From Gammaproteobacteria bacterium UBA5109 (GTDB lineage: Bacteria > Pseudomonadota > Gammaproteobacteria > Pseudomonadales > Pseudohongiellaceae), in assembly GCA_002414385.1 (NCBI GenBank), contig DHZH01000002.1, forward strand, positions 62,001 to 126,000: 64,000 nucleotides of DNA, given 5' to 3'. Each line of letters starts with the position of its first letter. The stretch's first letter is position 1. Below are positions 16,821 through 25,400 of this stretch, piece after piece. The notes under the pieces were generated by a model, which was not told the DNA's origin, ran no database searches, and saw only the letters and a list, made by a program, of their open reading frames with translations. Made by a program: the position numbers and the translations under genes.

Positions 16821-17477
16821 TTATTTCAGGCGTTCAAATTTAAGAATATGGCCTTTGAACTCTTCATCAAGGTAGTCTGTATGCCGCGGCTTGAGATGGC
16901 TGGAGGAAAACCCATTTTCAATCAGCCTGTTGCTAAGCTTGGTCTTTCTGCCACGGCCCGGATCAACCAGAATGACTTCACATGTCGGCTCGGCATGAGC
17001 GATGATAAAGTTGGCCAGCAAGTCGATGTGTTCATCTTCATATAAAACATCACTGCCGATAATCAGGTCAAACAAACCAAGACTGTCATCAGTATTTGCC
17101 CAGTCGGCTCGCTCAAAGGCGATAGGACTGTCGTGATTAAGCTGTGTATTTCGATTCAAAAACAATTCCACTTCCGGATGGTAATCCGTAGCAGTGATAT
17201 CAGCGTGCTGTTTATTCAGCAGCAAAGAGCTCAGCGCCATGCCGCAGCCAAGTTCAAGTATGCGTTTTGATTCGGTACTGTAATCATTGATGTAATGGGC
17301 AAGTACCAGACTTGAAGGCCAGATAATGCCAAACAAAGGCCAGAGTGATGGGGCAATTCCAAGCTCTTCAGCAACACCATCCGGGTCATGGAATTCCTGT
17401 TTATCACGTAAAGTACAGACATGAATATCTGTCTTGCCAAACTCTACAGTCTGGTAACGCAGTCGCGGGTTTGTCAT
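16821..17477 (-). CDS. Class I SAM-dependent methyltransferase (METTL21/Nnt1-like)
   Basis: A methyltransferase of about 218 residues. SAM-binding motif I is RILELGCGMALSSLLL, motif II ITATDYHP, and the post-motif FDLIIGSDVLYEDEHIDLL carries the D-V-L-Y stretch typical of the methyltransferase-16 group, whose members methylate protein lysines or nicotinamide-like compounds. The ATG at 17477 is preferred because the conserved part begins at NPRLRYQTVEFGK; the frame extends upstream to 17561 with a sequence of no family character. Substrate unknown. It is convergent with the DUF2200 gene. Confidence 0.8.
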   Translation of the reverse strand: MTNPRLRYQTVEFGKTDIHVCTLRDKQEFHDPDGVAEELGIAPSLWPLFGIIWPSSLVLAHYINDYSTESKRILELGCGMALSSLLLNKQHADITATDYHPEVELFLNRNTQLNHDSPIAFERADWANTDDSLGLFDLIIGSDVLYEDEHIDLLANFIIAHAEPTCEVILVDPGRGRKTKLSNRLIENGFSSSHLKPRHTDYLDEEFKGHILKFERLK

Positions 17478-17678
17478 AAAGCTGCCTGTCCATTGGGCGC
17501 TCGGCCAGCTATCGAAGATAAATGACAAAACGGTATATGGCTCCAGAGTACAGGACGACACATGAAAGGCAAGGTAATTTGCTTGTGTAGATTAAAGCAA
17601 ACTTAATCCATTAAGGGCTGGCCTGATAAAGCAGGGAGCCTATAATAGTCCGCTCTTTATTTCTTGAGCTGCGTAGTC

Positions 17679-19118
17679 ATGAGTGTCTCGCCAAATCACA
17701 CACCCGCAGGTGACCCGTTAACTCTGGATGACAAGACATCTCTGTGGCAGCAACTGCAGGAAGCCATACGTGGCAGTGATGCAGATTACACCCGCATCCC
17801 CCTGAACAGGGCGATCCTGCTGCTGGCCGTGCCCATGATTCTTGAACTGATGATGGAATCCACCTTTGCCGTGGTGGATATCTATTTCGTCGGTCAGTTG
17901 GGCCCGTCGGCTGTTGCCACTGTTGGACTCACCGAGACCTACTTGTTCTTGCTGTATTCCATTGCCATGGGCCTGGCGATGGGAGTCACTGCCATAGTGG
18001 CCCGCCGGGTTGGTGAAGGCGACAAACAGGGCGCATCAATCTCCGGCGTGCAGTCCATCCTGCTGGCGATATTGTGTTCTGTGCCATTTGCCATTGCCGG
18101 AATTTTCTTTGCCCGGGACCTGCTGGCGCTGATGGGGGCCGACGCCTGGGTACTTGAAGAAGGCTACCGATATACGCAATGGATGCTCGGTGGCAATGTG
18201 GTCATTTTATTGCTGTTTGTCAGCAACGCAGTTTTTCGTGGTGCCGGAGATGCAGCCATTGCCATGCGCGTATTGTTCTTTGCCAACACCATCAACATTA
18301 TCCTCGACCCGATCCTGATCTTCGGCTGGGGTCCGGTACCGGCACTTGGTATTGAGGGCGCGGCAATAGCGACCAATATCGGCCGTGGAATCGGTGCCGC
18401 TGTTATTTTCTGGAACCTGGTTCGTGGCGGCAAACATATCAGGGCAGGCTTCCGTCAGTGGAGGTTGAATTTCAAGCTCATGGGTCATATCTTCCGGACA
18501 TCTTTAGGGGGTATCGGACAGATGCTTGTTGCCATGTCTGCCTGGATTTTTCTCATGCGCATTCTTGCTGATGTCGGAAGTGAAGCGATAGCCGGTGCCA
18601 CTATCACCATTCGCGTGATGCTGTTCACCATGATGCCTGCCTGGGGTCTGTCCAATGCTGCAGCAACACTGGTCGGACAAAATCTCGGCGCCGGTCATCC
18701 GCAGCGTGCTGAAAATTCCGTCTGGCGCATCGGCATTTACAACATGGTATTCCTGGTAGCAGTATCTTTTGTCTATTACTTTTACAGTGAAGAACTCATC
18801 GGTATTTTTTCACCTGACCCGACTGTTATCCGCATTGGTGCAGAATGGATGCGAATTCTTGCCTATTCCTATTTTGTCTACGGCTGGTGGATGGTTTCGG
18901 TACAGGCCTTTAATGGTGCCGGCGATACCCGGACGCCGACATGGATCAATCTTATCTTTTTCTGGATGATTCAGATTCCATTGAGCTGGTGGCTGGCCAT
19001 CAGGCTGGACTGGCAGGAATCAGGGGTTTTCTGGGCCGTTTTTGTTTCCGAAACTGCTGTCGGGCTTTTTACTCTGTGGTTATTTACCCGCGGCACATGG
19101 AAGAACTATAAAGTGTAA
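17679..19118 (+). CDS. MATE-family multidrug/sodium antiporter
   Basis: A 479-residue integral membrane protein with about 12 hydrophobic segments in two homologous halves. The N-terminal IPLNRAILLLAVPMILELMM and MESTFAVVDIYFVGQLGPSA are the MatE signature, with a second-half repeat near TSLGGIGQMLVAMSAWIFLM and QAFNGAGDTRTP at the end. It should export cationic or hydrophobic compounds. I prefer the ATG at 17679 to the TTG at 17664. It is directly followed by lysE-like and acetyltransferase genes; stop and next start adjoin. Confidence 0.9.
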   Translation: MSVSPNHTPAGDPLTLDDKTSLWQQLQEAIRGSDADYTRIPLNRAILLLAVPMILELMMESTFAVVDIYFVGQLGPSAVATVGLTETYLFLLYSIAMGLAMGVTAIVARRVGEGDKQGASISGVQSILLAILCSVPFAIAGIFFARDLLALMGADAWVLEEGYRYTQWMLGGNVVILLLFVSNAVFRGAGDAAIAMRVLFFANTINIILDPILIFGWGPVPALGIEGAAIATNIGRGIGAAVIFWNLVRGGKHIRAGFRQWRLNFKLMGHIFRTSLGGIGQMLVAMSAWIFLMRILADVGSEAIAGATITIRVMLFTMMPAWGLSNAAATLVGQNLGAGHPQRAENSVWRIGIYNMVFLVAVSFVYYFYSEELIGIFSPDPTVIRIGAEWMRILAYSYFVYGWWMVSVQAFNGAGDTRTPTWINLIFFWMIQIPLSWWLAIRLDWQESGVFWAVFVSETAVGLFTLWLFTRGTWKNYKV

Positions 19119-19124
19119 GTGAAC

Positions 19125-19742
19125 ATGGAACTGATTCCGTCCATTTTTATATTCGCCTTTTCAGCTGGTATCACCCCGGGGCCGAACAACATCATGCTGA
19201 TGACCTCCGGCTTGAATTTTGGCATCCAGAAAAGCATGCCTCACTATTTTGGCATCAACTTCGGCTTTCCAATCATGTTCACCCTGATCGGCTTGAGTCT
19301 GGGAATTATTTTTAACAGATATCCCGTCATGCATGAAATAATCAAGGTGATAGGCCTGGCTTATCTTCTGTATCTGGCATGGCGAATTGCAAACACCTCA
19401 ACAAGTTCACTATCGGTTAAAGAAAGCAAACCCTTGAGCCTGGTTCAGGCGCTGCTATTTCAATGGGTGAATCCGAAAGCCTGGGTAATGGCAACCGGGG
19501 CTATCGCTGCCTTTACAACAACCGACGGCAACATATACCTGCAGGTAGGACTAATAACGCTGGTCTTTTTATTCACCTCATTTCTGACTTCCAGCTCGTG
19601 GCTTTTCTTCGGCGCCTGGCTGAAAAAAATTCTGAAAGATCCGTTTCACCAGAAAGTATTCAATATTTCAATGGCTGTTTTACTGGTGCTATCTTTTTCA
19701 CCAGTAGCGTTTGACCTGATTAACCAGTATCTGATTAATTAA
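19125..19742 (+). CDS. LysE/RhtB-family amino-acid exporter
   Basis: A 205-residue, six-helix membrane protein. The LysE hallmark near the N-terminus, FAFSAGITPGPNNIMLMTSG, is complete, followed by FGINFGFPIMFTLIGLSLG and QWVNPKAWVMATGA. Such proteins export amino acids or derivatives such as homoserine lactones. The ATG at 19125 or the GTG at 19119 immediately after the MATE stop could start it. Organisation points to an operon with the MATE gene and the downstream acetyltransferase. Confidence 0.9.
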   Translation: MELIPSIFIFAFSAGITPGPNNIMLMTSGLNFGIQKSMPHYFGINFGFPIMFTLIGLSLGIIFNRYPVMHEIIKVIGLAYLLYLAWRIANTSTSSLSVKESKPLSLVQALLFQWVNPKAWVMATGAIAAFTTTDGNIYLQVGLITLVFLFTSFLTSSSWLFFGAWLKKILKDPFHQKVFNISMAVLLVLSFSPVAFDLINQYLIN

Positions 19743-19746
19743 ACAT

Positions 19747-20223
19747 ATGACGATAACACTGCAACAACTTGATGCCTGGGACATATCATTATTCGAAGAG
19801 TTGATGACCGTTTTTGGTGAAGCTTTCGATGAAATGGATACTTATACGCATATGCGCCCTGGCCACGAATATGTAGAAAACCTGCTTGCCAGCAATCACT
19901 TCATTGCCCTGGTAGCGATGGATAATAAAAAAGCCGTCGGTGGCCTGACTGCCTATGAACTGCTTAAGTTTGAACAGGAACGCAGTGAAATCTATATCTA
20001 TGATCTGGCCGTTGCCAGGGAGTATCGTCGCCAGGGTATTGCAACTGCCCTGCTCCAGCAAATGCAAACAATCGCCGCTGAACGTGGAGCTTATGTTTTG
20101 ATTATTGAGGCTGATACCGGTGAAGAGGACCAGGCAGCTATTGCCCTGTACAGAAAACTCGGCAGAGAGGAAAAAGTGCTGCATTATGATATTCCGGTTG
20201 AAATCAGCCGCACAGTAAAGTGA
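19747..20223 (+). CDS. AAC(3)-I-like GNAT acetyltransferase
   Basis: A 158-residue GNAT protein closely resembling aminoglycoside 3-N-acetyltransferases of class I. The stretch KFEQERSEIYIYDLAVAREY and RRQGIATALLQQM (acetyl-CoA P-loop, about 94-105) match AAC(3)-I very well, as do YVENLLASNHFIALVA and the C-terminal ALYRKLGREEKVLHYDIP. Class I enzymes acetylate gentamicin-type aminoglycosides. It starts 4 bp after the LysE-family gene, on the chromosome with no integron attC site or IS visible, so it is likely intrinsic. The true substrate may be different. Confidence 0.86.
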   Translation: MTITLQQLDAWDISLFEELMTVFGEAFDEMDTYTHMRPGHEYVENLLASNHFIALVAMDNKKAVGGLTAYELLKFEQERSEIYIYDLAVAREYRRQGIATALLQQMQTIAAERGAYVLIIEADTGEEDQAAIALYRKLGREEKVLHYDIPVEISRTVK

Positions 20224-20286
20224 GCAATAAAGCTAAATAACCGGCATAATTCTTTTCAGGATATCTTTTTATATTCATGACAGGGA

Positions 20287-20748
20287 ATGAGCATTATGGA
20301 AAATAGACACTATGCCGGTTTCTGGATCCGCTTTACCGCATTCATGATTGACCTGGTCATTATTCTTGTTTGTGTAACAATCCCCCTGACACTTATCTAT
20401 GGCACTCGATACTGGACCGAAGGTGCCGCTTTTTATGGTTTCTGGGATCTGATGTTTAACTATATTCTGCCATTTGTTGCCACAATCTGGTTCTGGCAAC
20501 GCTTTCTCGGCACCCCCGGTAAAATGCTACTGAAATTGCGCATCGTTGATGCTCAAACCGGTGGCAAACCCAGTCTTGGCCAGTCAGTTGGTCGCTATTT
20601 TGCCTACATAATTTCAATTATTCCCCTGTTCCTGGGTTACCTCTGGATAGGCATTGATAAACGCAAACAGGCATGGCATGACAAGCTGGCAGGAACGGTT
20701 GTCATACGTGAGAATCATAAATCACAGACCGGTATCGTAGAGGCTTAA
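20287..20748 (+). CDS. RDD-family membrane protein
   Basis: A 153-residue protein with the RDD pattern: YAGFWIRFTAFMIDLVIILV at the first helix, a second helix near FNYILPFVATIWFWQRFLG, then TPGKMLLKLRIVDAQTGGKP and a third helix YFAYIISIIPLFLGYLWIGI. RDD proteins are small inner-membrane proteins of mostly unknown function, some linked to cation transport. The ATG at 20287 or 20296 may be used. The stop is followed after 1 bp by the presumed ATT start of the zinc-finger gene. Confidence 0.85.
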   Translation: MSIMENRHYAGFWIRFTAFMIDLVIILVCVTIPLTLIYGTRYWTEGAAFYGFWDLMFNYILPFVATIWFWQRFLGTPGKMLLKLRIVDAQTGGKPSLGQSVGRYFAYIISIIPLFLGYLWIGIDKRKQAWHDKLAGTVVIRENHKSQTGIVEA

Positions 20749-20749
20749 G

Positions 20750-21076
20750 ATTAACACGCAGGCTTGCAAAAAAAGTTTACTGGCAAAGCTCGAGGAACTC
20801 GAAGAGCTGAATACCAGCTCCGAGGATTCCCGGGCAACAGTGAGCCTGGATCAGACTTCAGTCGGCAGGCTCTCGCGTATGGACGCCATGCAGGGCCAGC
20901 AAATGGCCCTGGAATCGGAACGCCGGCGGAAACTGCATATACAGCAAATCAGGGCTGCCCTGAAACGTATTGAAGAGGGTGATTATGGATATTGCCTTGA
21001 ATGCGGCGAGGAAATAGCAGAAGGTAGACTGAAAATCGCACCGGAATCCACCCGGTGCATCGATTGTATGGACTGA
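20750..21076 (+). CDS. DksA/TraR-type C4 zinc-finger protein, probable ATT start
   Basis: A small RNA-polymerase-secondary-channel-type protein. The C-terminal zinc finger has CLECGEEIAEGRLKIAPE followed by CIDC, and upstream lies a coiled-coil with DQTSVGRLSRMDAMQGQQMA, typical of the short TraR/DksA family. The GTG at 20840 gives only 78 residues and cuts off the first helix; in the same frame upstream one reads KSLLAKLEELEEL-NTSSEDSRATVS, the expected helix. The only upstream initiator with a ribosome site is ATT at 20750, with GAGG at 20740-20743 six bases before it. That gives 108 residues. It could modulate transcription in stress, as DksA does. Confidence 0.78.
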   Translation: MNTQACKKSLLAKLEELEELNTSSEDSRATVSLDQTSVGRLSRMDAMQGQQMALESERRRKLHIQQIRAALKRIEEGDYGYCLECGEEIAEGRLKIAPESTRCIDCMD

Positions 21077-21080
21077 AAAC

Positions 21081-21335
21081 ATGAGCAAGAACAATGATGA
21101 AAACCTGGCACTGCTGAAAAGTATTCAGCAAGGGCAGGAGGAAGTTATCAGGCTTTTACAGGCGCAGCATGACCTGGCAGAAGAACGGTTGCGTCTGTCC
21201 CGTCAGCAGATTGAAGAATCATTAAAACTGCAAAAACTGGCCATGCAACGGCAACGCACAATTACCCTGGTTGCGGTACCCGGCATAGCCTTCTGTATCC
21301 TGGCAATCGCATACCTGATGCTGCGTTATTTCTAA
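21081..21335 (+). CDS. Small coiled-coil membrane protein of unknown function
   Basis: An 84-residue protein: residues 1-58 are charged and heptad-like (LLKSIQQGQEEVIRLLQAQH, then a glutamine and arginine rich part), suggesting a coiled coil, followed by one transmembrane helix VAVPGIAFCILAIAYLML. It starts 4 bp after the zinc-finger gene, so it is likely cotranscribed with it. I do not recognise the family. Confidence 0.7.
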   Translation: MSKNNDENLALLKSIQQGQEEVIRLLQAQHDLAEERLRLSRQQIEESLKLQKLAMQRQRTITLVAVPGIAFCILAIAYLMLRYF

Positions 21336-21437
21336 ACACAAAGCATTTTAATCAATATCAAAGTACATGCTGCTCAATAGCCTTATGCTGGTAGATGAAA
21401 CCCTTTTCGATCAGCAATAAAGCGGAGAATTAGGCTG

Positions 21438-22403
21438 ATGTCTACGCCCCCAACTTCCAACTGGCAACGCTGGATTGAGCATCCGCAACGCCTGCGATTC
21501 CGGAAAATAATATTCCAGCTGCATTTATGGTGTGGCCTTGCACTGGGACTGTACATATTTTTCATCAGCATTACCGGTTCAGTACTGGTTTACCGCAACG
21601 AACTGTATGTCGCCACGACTCCTGATCCGGAAATCTCCAGTTCAAGTGCGCCCCTGTTAAGTGACGATGAATTACTTGCACAGGTATTGCTCAACTATCC
21701 GGATTATGAACCCAGCCGTTTTTACCGGCCAGGCGGAGAAACCGCAGCGGTCGAGATCTGGCTGGATAAGGATGGAGAATCTGTCAGGCGCTTTTATGAT
21801 CCACGTACTGCAGAGGATCTTGGCAGTGCCCAGCGCCGTGCACAGGGGCTGGTCATTGCCCTGATTGAACTACACGAAAGTTTTCTGCTCGGCCCTACCG
21901 GTCGAACATTGAACGGTTTCGGCGGACTGGCGGTTATCATGCTGGTCCTGAGCGGCCTGATTATCTGGTGGCCAGGCATAAAACGCTGGCGCAGAAGCCT
22001 GTTTTATCAGCGCCAGTTAAACATCAAGTGGAAAAGGCAGATCTGGGATATTCACAGCATGGCAGGCATCTGGTGTGCCGGGTTTATTCTGGTATTTGCA
22101 TTCAGCGGTGTCTATCTGTGTTTTCCCAATGTGTTTCATGATTTCGTTGATCGCTTGCAGCCGCCGACTCCGGAAAATGCCGGTGAACGACTCTATGACC
22201 GTTTGCTGTACTGGCTGGCATTCCTGCATTTTGGACGGATTAACGGAATCGGTCTGGTCTGTGATGGGCCGGGGCTTTGTGACCAGTCTATCAAGGCGCT
22301 GTGGGCAACTGCCGGTCTGGCTCCGGCGGTGATGTTTGTGACCGGTGCTACCATGTGGTGGAACCGCGTACTGAGCCGCTGGCTTAAAAATAAACAGGAC
22401 TGA
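21438..22403 (+). CDS. PepSY-associated membrane protein (PiuB-like)
   Basis: A 321-residue inner-membrane protein with four or five helices. WCGLALGLYIFFISITGSVL with HLWCGL is the first helix with its conserved histidine, ELHESFLLGPTGRTLNGFGG carries the second conserved histidine, and WDIHSMAGIWCAGFILVFAF the third; this spacing is typical of PepSY_TM (DUF1533/PiuB) proteins associated with siderophore or iron-uptake loci and possible haem binding. The extracytoplasmic loop after helix 1 contains a PepSY-like region. No TonB receptor is nearby. Role in iron reduction or uptake is inferred from the family only. Confidence 0.82.
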   Translation: MSTPPTSNWQRWIEHPQRLRFRKIIFQLHLWCGLALGLYIFFISITGSVLVYRNELYVATTPDPEISSSSAPLLSDDELLAQVLLNYPDYEPSRFYRPGGETAAVEIWLDKDGESVRRFYDPRTAEDLGSAQRRAQGLVIALIELHESFLLGPTGRTLNGFGGLAVIMLVLSGLIIWWPGIKRWRRSLFYQRQLNIKWKRQIWDIHSMAGIWCAGFILVFAFSGVYLCFPNVFHDFVDRLQPPTPENAGERLYDRLLYWLAFLHFGRINGIGLVCDGPGLCDQSIKALWATAGLAPAVMFVTGATMWWNRVLSRWLKNKQD

Positions 22404-23090
22404 TCAGCTAATTTTCCTGAACTGCAAATCCCAGACCCCATGCCCCAGTCGCTCTCCCCGACGTTCAAACTTGGTCACCGGCCGTTCATGCTCTGTTGAA
22501 AAGTTTCCCGATGCGGCCAGATTCTTCAGTTGCGGAAACCCGCTGAGGACCTCCAGCATTTGTTCAGCATAGTTTTGCCAGTCAGTCGCCAGATGCAGCA
22601 CACCGCCTTTTTTAAGCTTCGGCAGTAGTTCTTCAATAAATGCTGCCTGAATCAGCCGACGTTTATGGTGGCGCTTTTTATGCCAGGGATCAGGGAAAAA
22701 AATCTGTACCCTGTCGATGCTGTTATCAGCCATACATTCGGCCAGCACCAGTTTCGCATCATCCTGATAAACGCGAACATTATCCAGCTCTCGTTCGGCG
22801 ATCTTGCGCAGTATCATACCAATCCCTGGAGGATGGACATCAACGCCAATAAAATTCTGCTGTGGACTGGCAGCCGCCATCTCTACCAGTGAGTCACCCA
22901 TCCCAAATCCTATTTCAAACACCAGGGGGTGATCATTGCCGAATAGAAGCTGACTTTCCACAATACCCTGATTGCGCTCCAGGCCATATTCAGGCCAGTA
23001 GTTTTCCAGGGCTTTTTGTTGAGATACCGTCAAGCGGCCGCCACGGACGACATAGCTTTTTATGTCACGTCGGTGCTGCGTATCACTCAT
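22404..23090 (-). CDS. trmB: tRNA (guanine-N7-)-methyltransferase TrmB
   Basis: A 228-residue enzyme that methylates G46 of tRNAs with SAM. FEIGFGMGDSLVEMAAASPQ is the SAM motif, NFIGVDVHPPGIGMILRKI and IQIFFPDPWHKKRHHKRRLI-type sequence (here VQIFFPDPWHKKRHHKRR) are diagnostic, and the C-terminal VTKFERRGERLGHGVWDLQF agrees. Its start overlaps the stop of the DUF423 gene by 4 bp, so both are cotranscribed. Length is typical. Confidence 0.95.
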   Translation of the reverse strand: MSDTQHRRDIKSYVVRGGRLTVSQQKALENYWPEYGLERNQGIVESQLLFGNDHPLVFEIGFGMGDSLVEMAAASPQQNFIGVDVHPPGIGMILRKIAERELDNVRVYQDDAKLVLAECMADNSIDRVQIFFPDPWHKKRHHKRRLIQAAFIEELLPKLKKGGVLHLATDWQNYAEQMLEVLSGFPQLKNLAASGNFSTEHERPVTKFERRGERLGHGVWDLQFRKIS

Positions 23091-23479
23091 GAAGATTTAA
23101 GACTTTTCCTGATCAGGCCGTATATCAGCAGGCCCCAGCCCGTTAAAAATGCAAGTCCGCCGACAGGCGTTATGAAAGCCAGTGCGGTGATATCTGTTAA
23201 TGCCAGCAGATACAGGCTGCCAGAAAACAGCAGGATTCCCAGCTGAAAAGCATAGGCGGCACGATTAAAACTCTTTGAAGCTGGCAAGAGATAACACAAA
23301 ATTCCGGCGGCCAGCAGAGCGACCACATGAAACATATGATACAGCACTGCCGTATCCCAGGTTTCCAGGCTGGCTTCACTCAGCACGCTTTCCAGCCCGT
23401 GCGCGCCGAAGGCTCCAAACACAACCACCAGAAAACCATTGATGGCGGCATAAAAATAAATTCGCTCAATTGAATTCAA
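23087..23479 (-). CDS. DUF423 (YgdD-family) membrane protein
   Basis: A 130-residue protein with four predicted transmembrane segments. The conserved core is FGAFGAHGLESVLSEASLET followed by WDTAVLYHMFHVVALLAAG and ITPVGGLAFLTGWGLLIYGL. The family (E. coli YgdD) is widespread and functionally uncharacterised. It overlaps trmB by 4 bp and lies behind the rpoH terminator at 23506-23534. Confidence 0.88.
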   Translation of the reverse strand: MNSIERIYFYAAINGFLVVVFGAFGAHGLESVLSEASLETWDTAVLYHMFHVVALLAAGILCYLLPASKSFNRAAYAFQLGILLFSGSLYLLALTDITALAFITPVGGLAFLTGWGLLIYGLIRKSLKSS

Positions 23480-23505
23480 GTGACAATCTCCGCGTTCGAA
23501 TACAA

Positions 23506-23534
23506 AAAAGCCGCCTGTTTTAGAGGCGGCTTTT
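23506..23534 (-). terminator. Rho-independent terminator after rpoH
   Basis: AAAAGCCGCCT and AGGCGGCTTTT form a strong stem with a 7-base loop; on the minus strand the right arm is followed by a T-run, directly downstream of the rpoH stop at 23573. This isolates rpoH from the DUF423-trmB pair. Confidence 0.85.
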
Positions 23535-23572
23535 AAACTGTTCTTGCTGTTATCTGGCTTACTGGCCCAAAA

Positions 23573-24454
23573 TCAGGCTTCCAAAACAGCCCGGACCTTG
23601 TTCATGGCATTTTTTTCAAGCTGGCGGATACGTTCCGCTGAAACCTGATATTTATCGGCCAGTTCATGCAAAGTGGACTTCTCGTCACTGAGCCAGCGTT
23701 GGGCCAGAATATCGCGACTGCGCTCATCAAGGCCTTCCATCGCCATGTAAAGATTATCCGTACTGCTCTGCTCGTAATCTTCATCTTCGACATTTTGCGC
23801 CGGATCGAAGCTGGTATCTTCCAGGTATTGCGAGGGCGACAGCATGGCATCGTCATCATCAGCATCCTGAGCACCGTCAAATGATGCATCGTAAACACCA
23901 AGCCGGCCTTCCATCTGCATCACGGTTTTAGTATCCACACCCAGGTCAGCGGCAACCTTGTCAGCTTCTTCCTTGCTCAGCCAACCAAGACGTTTTTTAG
24001 AGCCTCGCAGGTTAAAGAACAACTTGCGCTGTGCCTTGGTCGTTGCAACCTTGACGATACGCCAGTTGCGCAGAATGAATTCATGCATCTCAGCCTTGAT
24101 CCAGTGCACGGCAAAAGAAACCAGACGCACCCCCTTTTCAGGGTTGAAACGCTTCACCGCCTTCATCAGGCCGACATTGCCTTCCTGGATCAGGTCTGCT
24201 TCAGACAGGCCATAGCCGGAATAGCTCTTGGCCATGTAAACTACAAAACGCATATGAGCAAGTACTAACTTACGTGCTGCATCAAGATTTTCGCGGTAAT
24301 AATAATCTTCGGCCAGCTCCCGCTCTTCCTCTGCAGTCAAGACAGGAATACCGTTAACTGCCGTGATGTAAGCATTCAGATCACGACCGGGCACCATGGT
24401 GTCTATGACACTCAGGCCTTTGCTTGTCGATACCTTACTTACTTTGTCAGTCAT
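23573..24454 (-). CDS. rpoH: RNA polymerase heat-shock sigma factor RpoH (sigma-32)
   Basis: A 293-residue sigma-70-family factor. Region 2 has [20 protein letters not shown] and [20 protein letters not shown], the RpoH box reads [19 protein letters not shown], and region 4 is [20 protein letters not shown]. The acidic linker near residues 195-215 is a family variable. RpoH drives heat-shock chaperone and protease genes and is itself controlled by DnaK/FtsH in enterics. Unlike in enterics it is not beside ftsX; ftsYEX lie about 36 kb away in this window. Confidence 0.96.
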   Translation of the reverse strand: MTDKVSKVSTSKGLSVIDTMVPGRDLNAYITAVNGIPVLTAEEERELAEDYYYRENLDAARKLVLAHMRFVVYMAKSYSGYGLSEADLIQEGNVGLMKAVKRFNPEKGVRLVSFAVHWIKAEMHEFILRNWRIVKVATTKAQRKLFFNLRGSKKRLGWLSKEEADKVAADLGVDTKTVMQMEGRLGVYDASFDGAQDADDDDAMLSPSQYLEDTSFDPAQNVEDEDYEQSSTDNLYMAMEGLDERSRDILAQRWLSDEKSTLHELADKYQVSAERIRQLEKNAMNKVRAVLEA

Positions 24455-24825
24455 TTCTCTGTTTCACCTACATTAGTATAGTCAATTAACAAGTTGTAAC
24501 TCGCAGCCCTTACTTCTTAGACCTTACTTCTTAGGCCTCACATACGCCTGTTTACGAATCAGGTGTCATGCCTGGACCTGCAAGGGCGCAAAATATTACC
24601 ACTTATTATATTAGACCGCCAATATGCCCAAAGGTTCTTTCTAGGGCTCATAATTTCGGCTACAGAGCCCGCCAATATTGGCTTTCATAAGCTTATTATA
24701 GCACTAATCTAGGGTCATATCCGGCTATTTCAAGGCTTACTGCCCTAAAGCCACGCCTCTCTTCTTTGCCTGGCTGTGGGCACCCTACATTACAAGCTGT
24801 GGGCACCTGCCGGGCTGAAGAGTCC
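24455..24825 (-). promoter_or_regulatory. Repeat-rich regulatory region upstream of rpoH
   Basis: No gene was recognised in this 371-bp gap. On the minus strand an extended -10 TGCTATAAT (24695-24703) and a second TATAAT (24605-24610) are candidate rpoH promoters. Paired repeats occur: CCTTACTTCTTAG at 24508-24520 and 24522-24534, CCGCCAATAT at 24616-24625 and 24669-24678, CTTATTATA at 24602 and 24692, GCTGTGGGCACC at 24773 and 24796, and the palindrome GCCAATATTGGC at 24671-24682. Multiple promoters and operators for rpoH are well known in other species; their presence here is inferred from eye reading. Confidence 0.4.
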
Positions 24826-25278
24826 CTAGTAATAATATTCCGTATAGCCCGGAAGCAGGCGATAGCGGGAATTCAGAAATGCCACGATATCAATCAGTTC
24901 GGTGACCTTCATATCTTCATTCAGGTACATGGGTGAGGAATTGGCGCGATTACGCTGTTCTCTTGGTAACTGATCCAGGTATTGATCGGAAATCACATGA
25001 TCCGGATTGATAATTGAAGTCACCAGGTCACCATAGGTCTGGGCAAACATCAGCTCACCACCCAGCATGACAGTAAATGGTCGGGTGCCGGAATAGGCGG
25101 CCAGGTCATCCACACCATCAACTACATGACATTGATTGCAGCCCAGGGAAACAAATGCTTCCTGACCCCGGTCTATATCACCGCGCAGAATCGGGAAACG
25201 GAAATCGTTGGCATAATCCGGGTAAACACGGCAGGCACTCAGCAGGACCAGGAGGCCCAGCACAAACATTTTTTTCAT
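24826..25278 (-). CDS. Lipoprotein monohaem cytochrome c
   Basis: A 150-residue exported protein. The signal peptide MKKMFVLGLLVLLSAC ends in a lipobox with the lipidated Cys at 16, and the haem attachment motif CNQCH is at about residues 48-52 in SLGCNQCHVVDGVDD. The Met in SPMYLNEDMKV is a candidate axial ligand. It is probably anchored to the outer leaflet of the inner membrane or inner leaflet of the outer membrane and moves electrons to an unknown partner; SoxX-type similarity is suggested but weak. It is divergent from the TauE-type permease gene. Confidence 0.84.
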   Translation of the reverse strand: MKKMFVLGLLVLLSACRVYPDYANDFRFPILRGDIDRGQEAFVSLGCNQCHVVDGVDDLAAYSGTRPFTVMLGGELMFAQTYGDLVTSIINPDHVISDQYLDQLPREQRNRANSSPMYLNEDMKVTELIDIVAFLNSRYRLLPGYTEYYY

Positions 25279-25400
25279 GGCACTTTCTCCTTTGACAATA
25301 TAGTGACACCAGCATGGTACCTCTAATGGAGAAAGATGTATTGATGTAGGTCAGGAAAACAATTGTGTGCACGCGGCAGGGGGTCTGAGATAATGCAGCG

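Noticed and set aside
20764..20973. A TTG-started frame over the A7 run with possible -1 slippage as in dnaX
   Set aside because: A -1 shift would enter the wrong frame; the zinc-finger frame would need +1 or -2, so the dnaX-type model fails. The ATT start is simpler.
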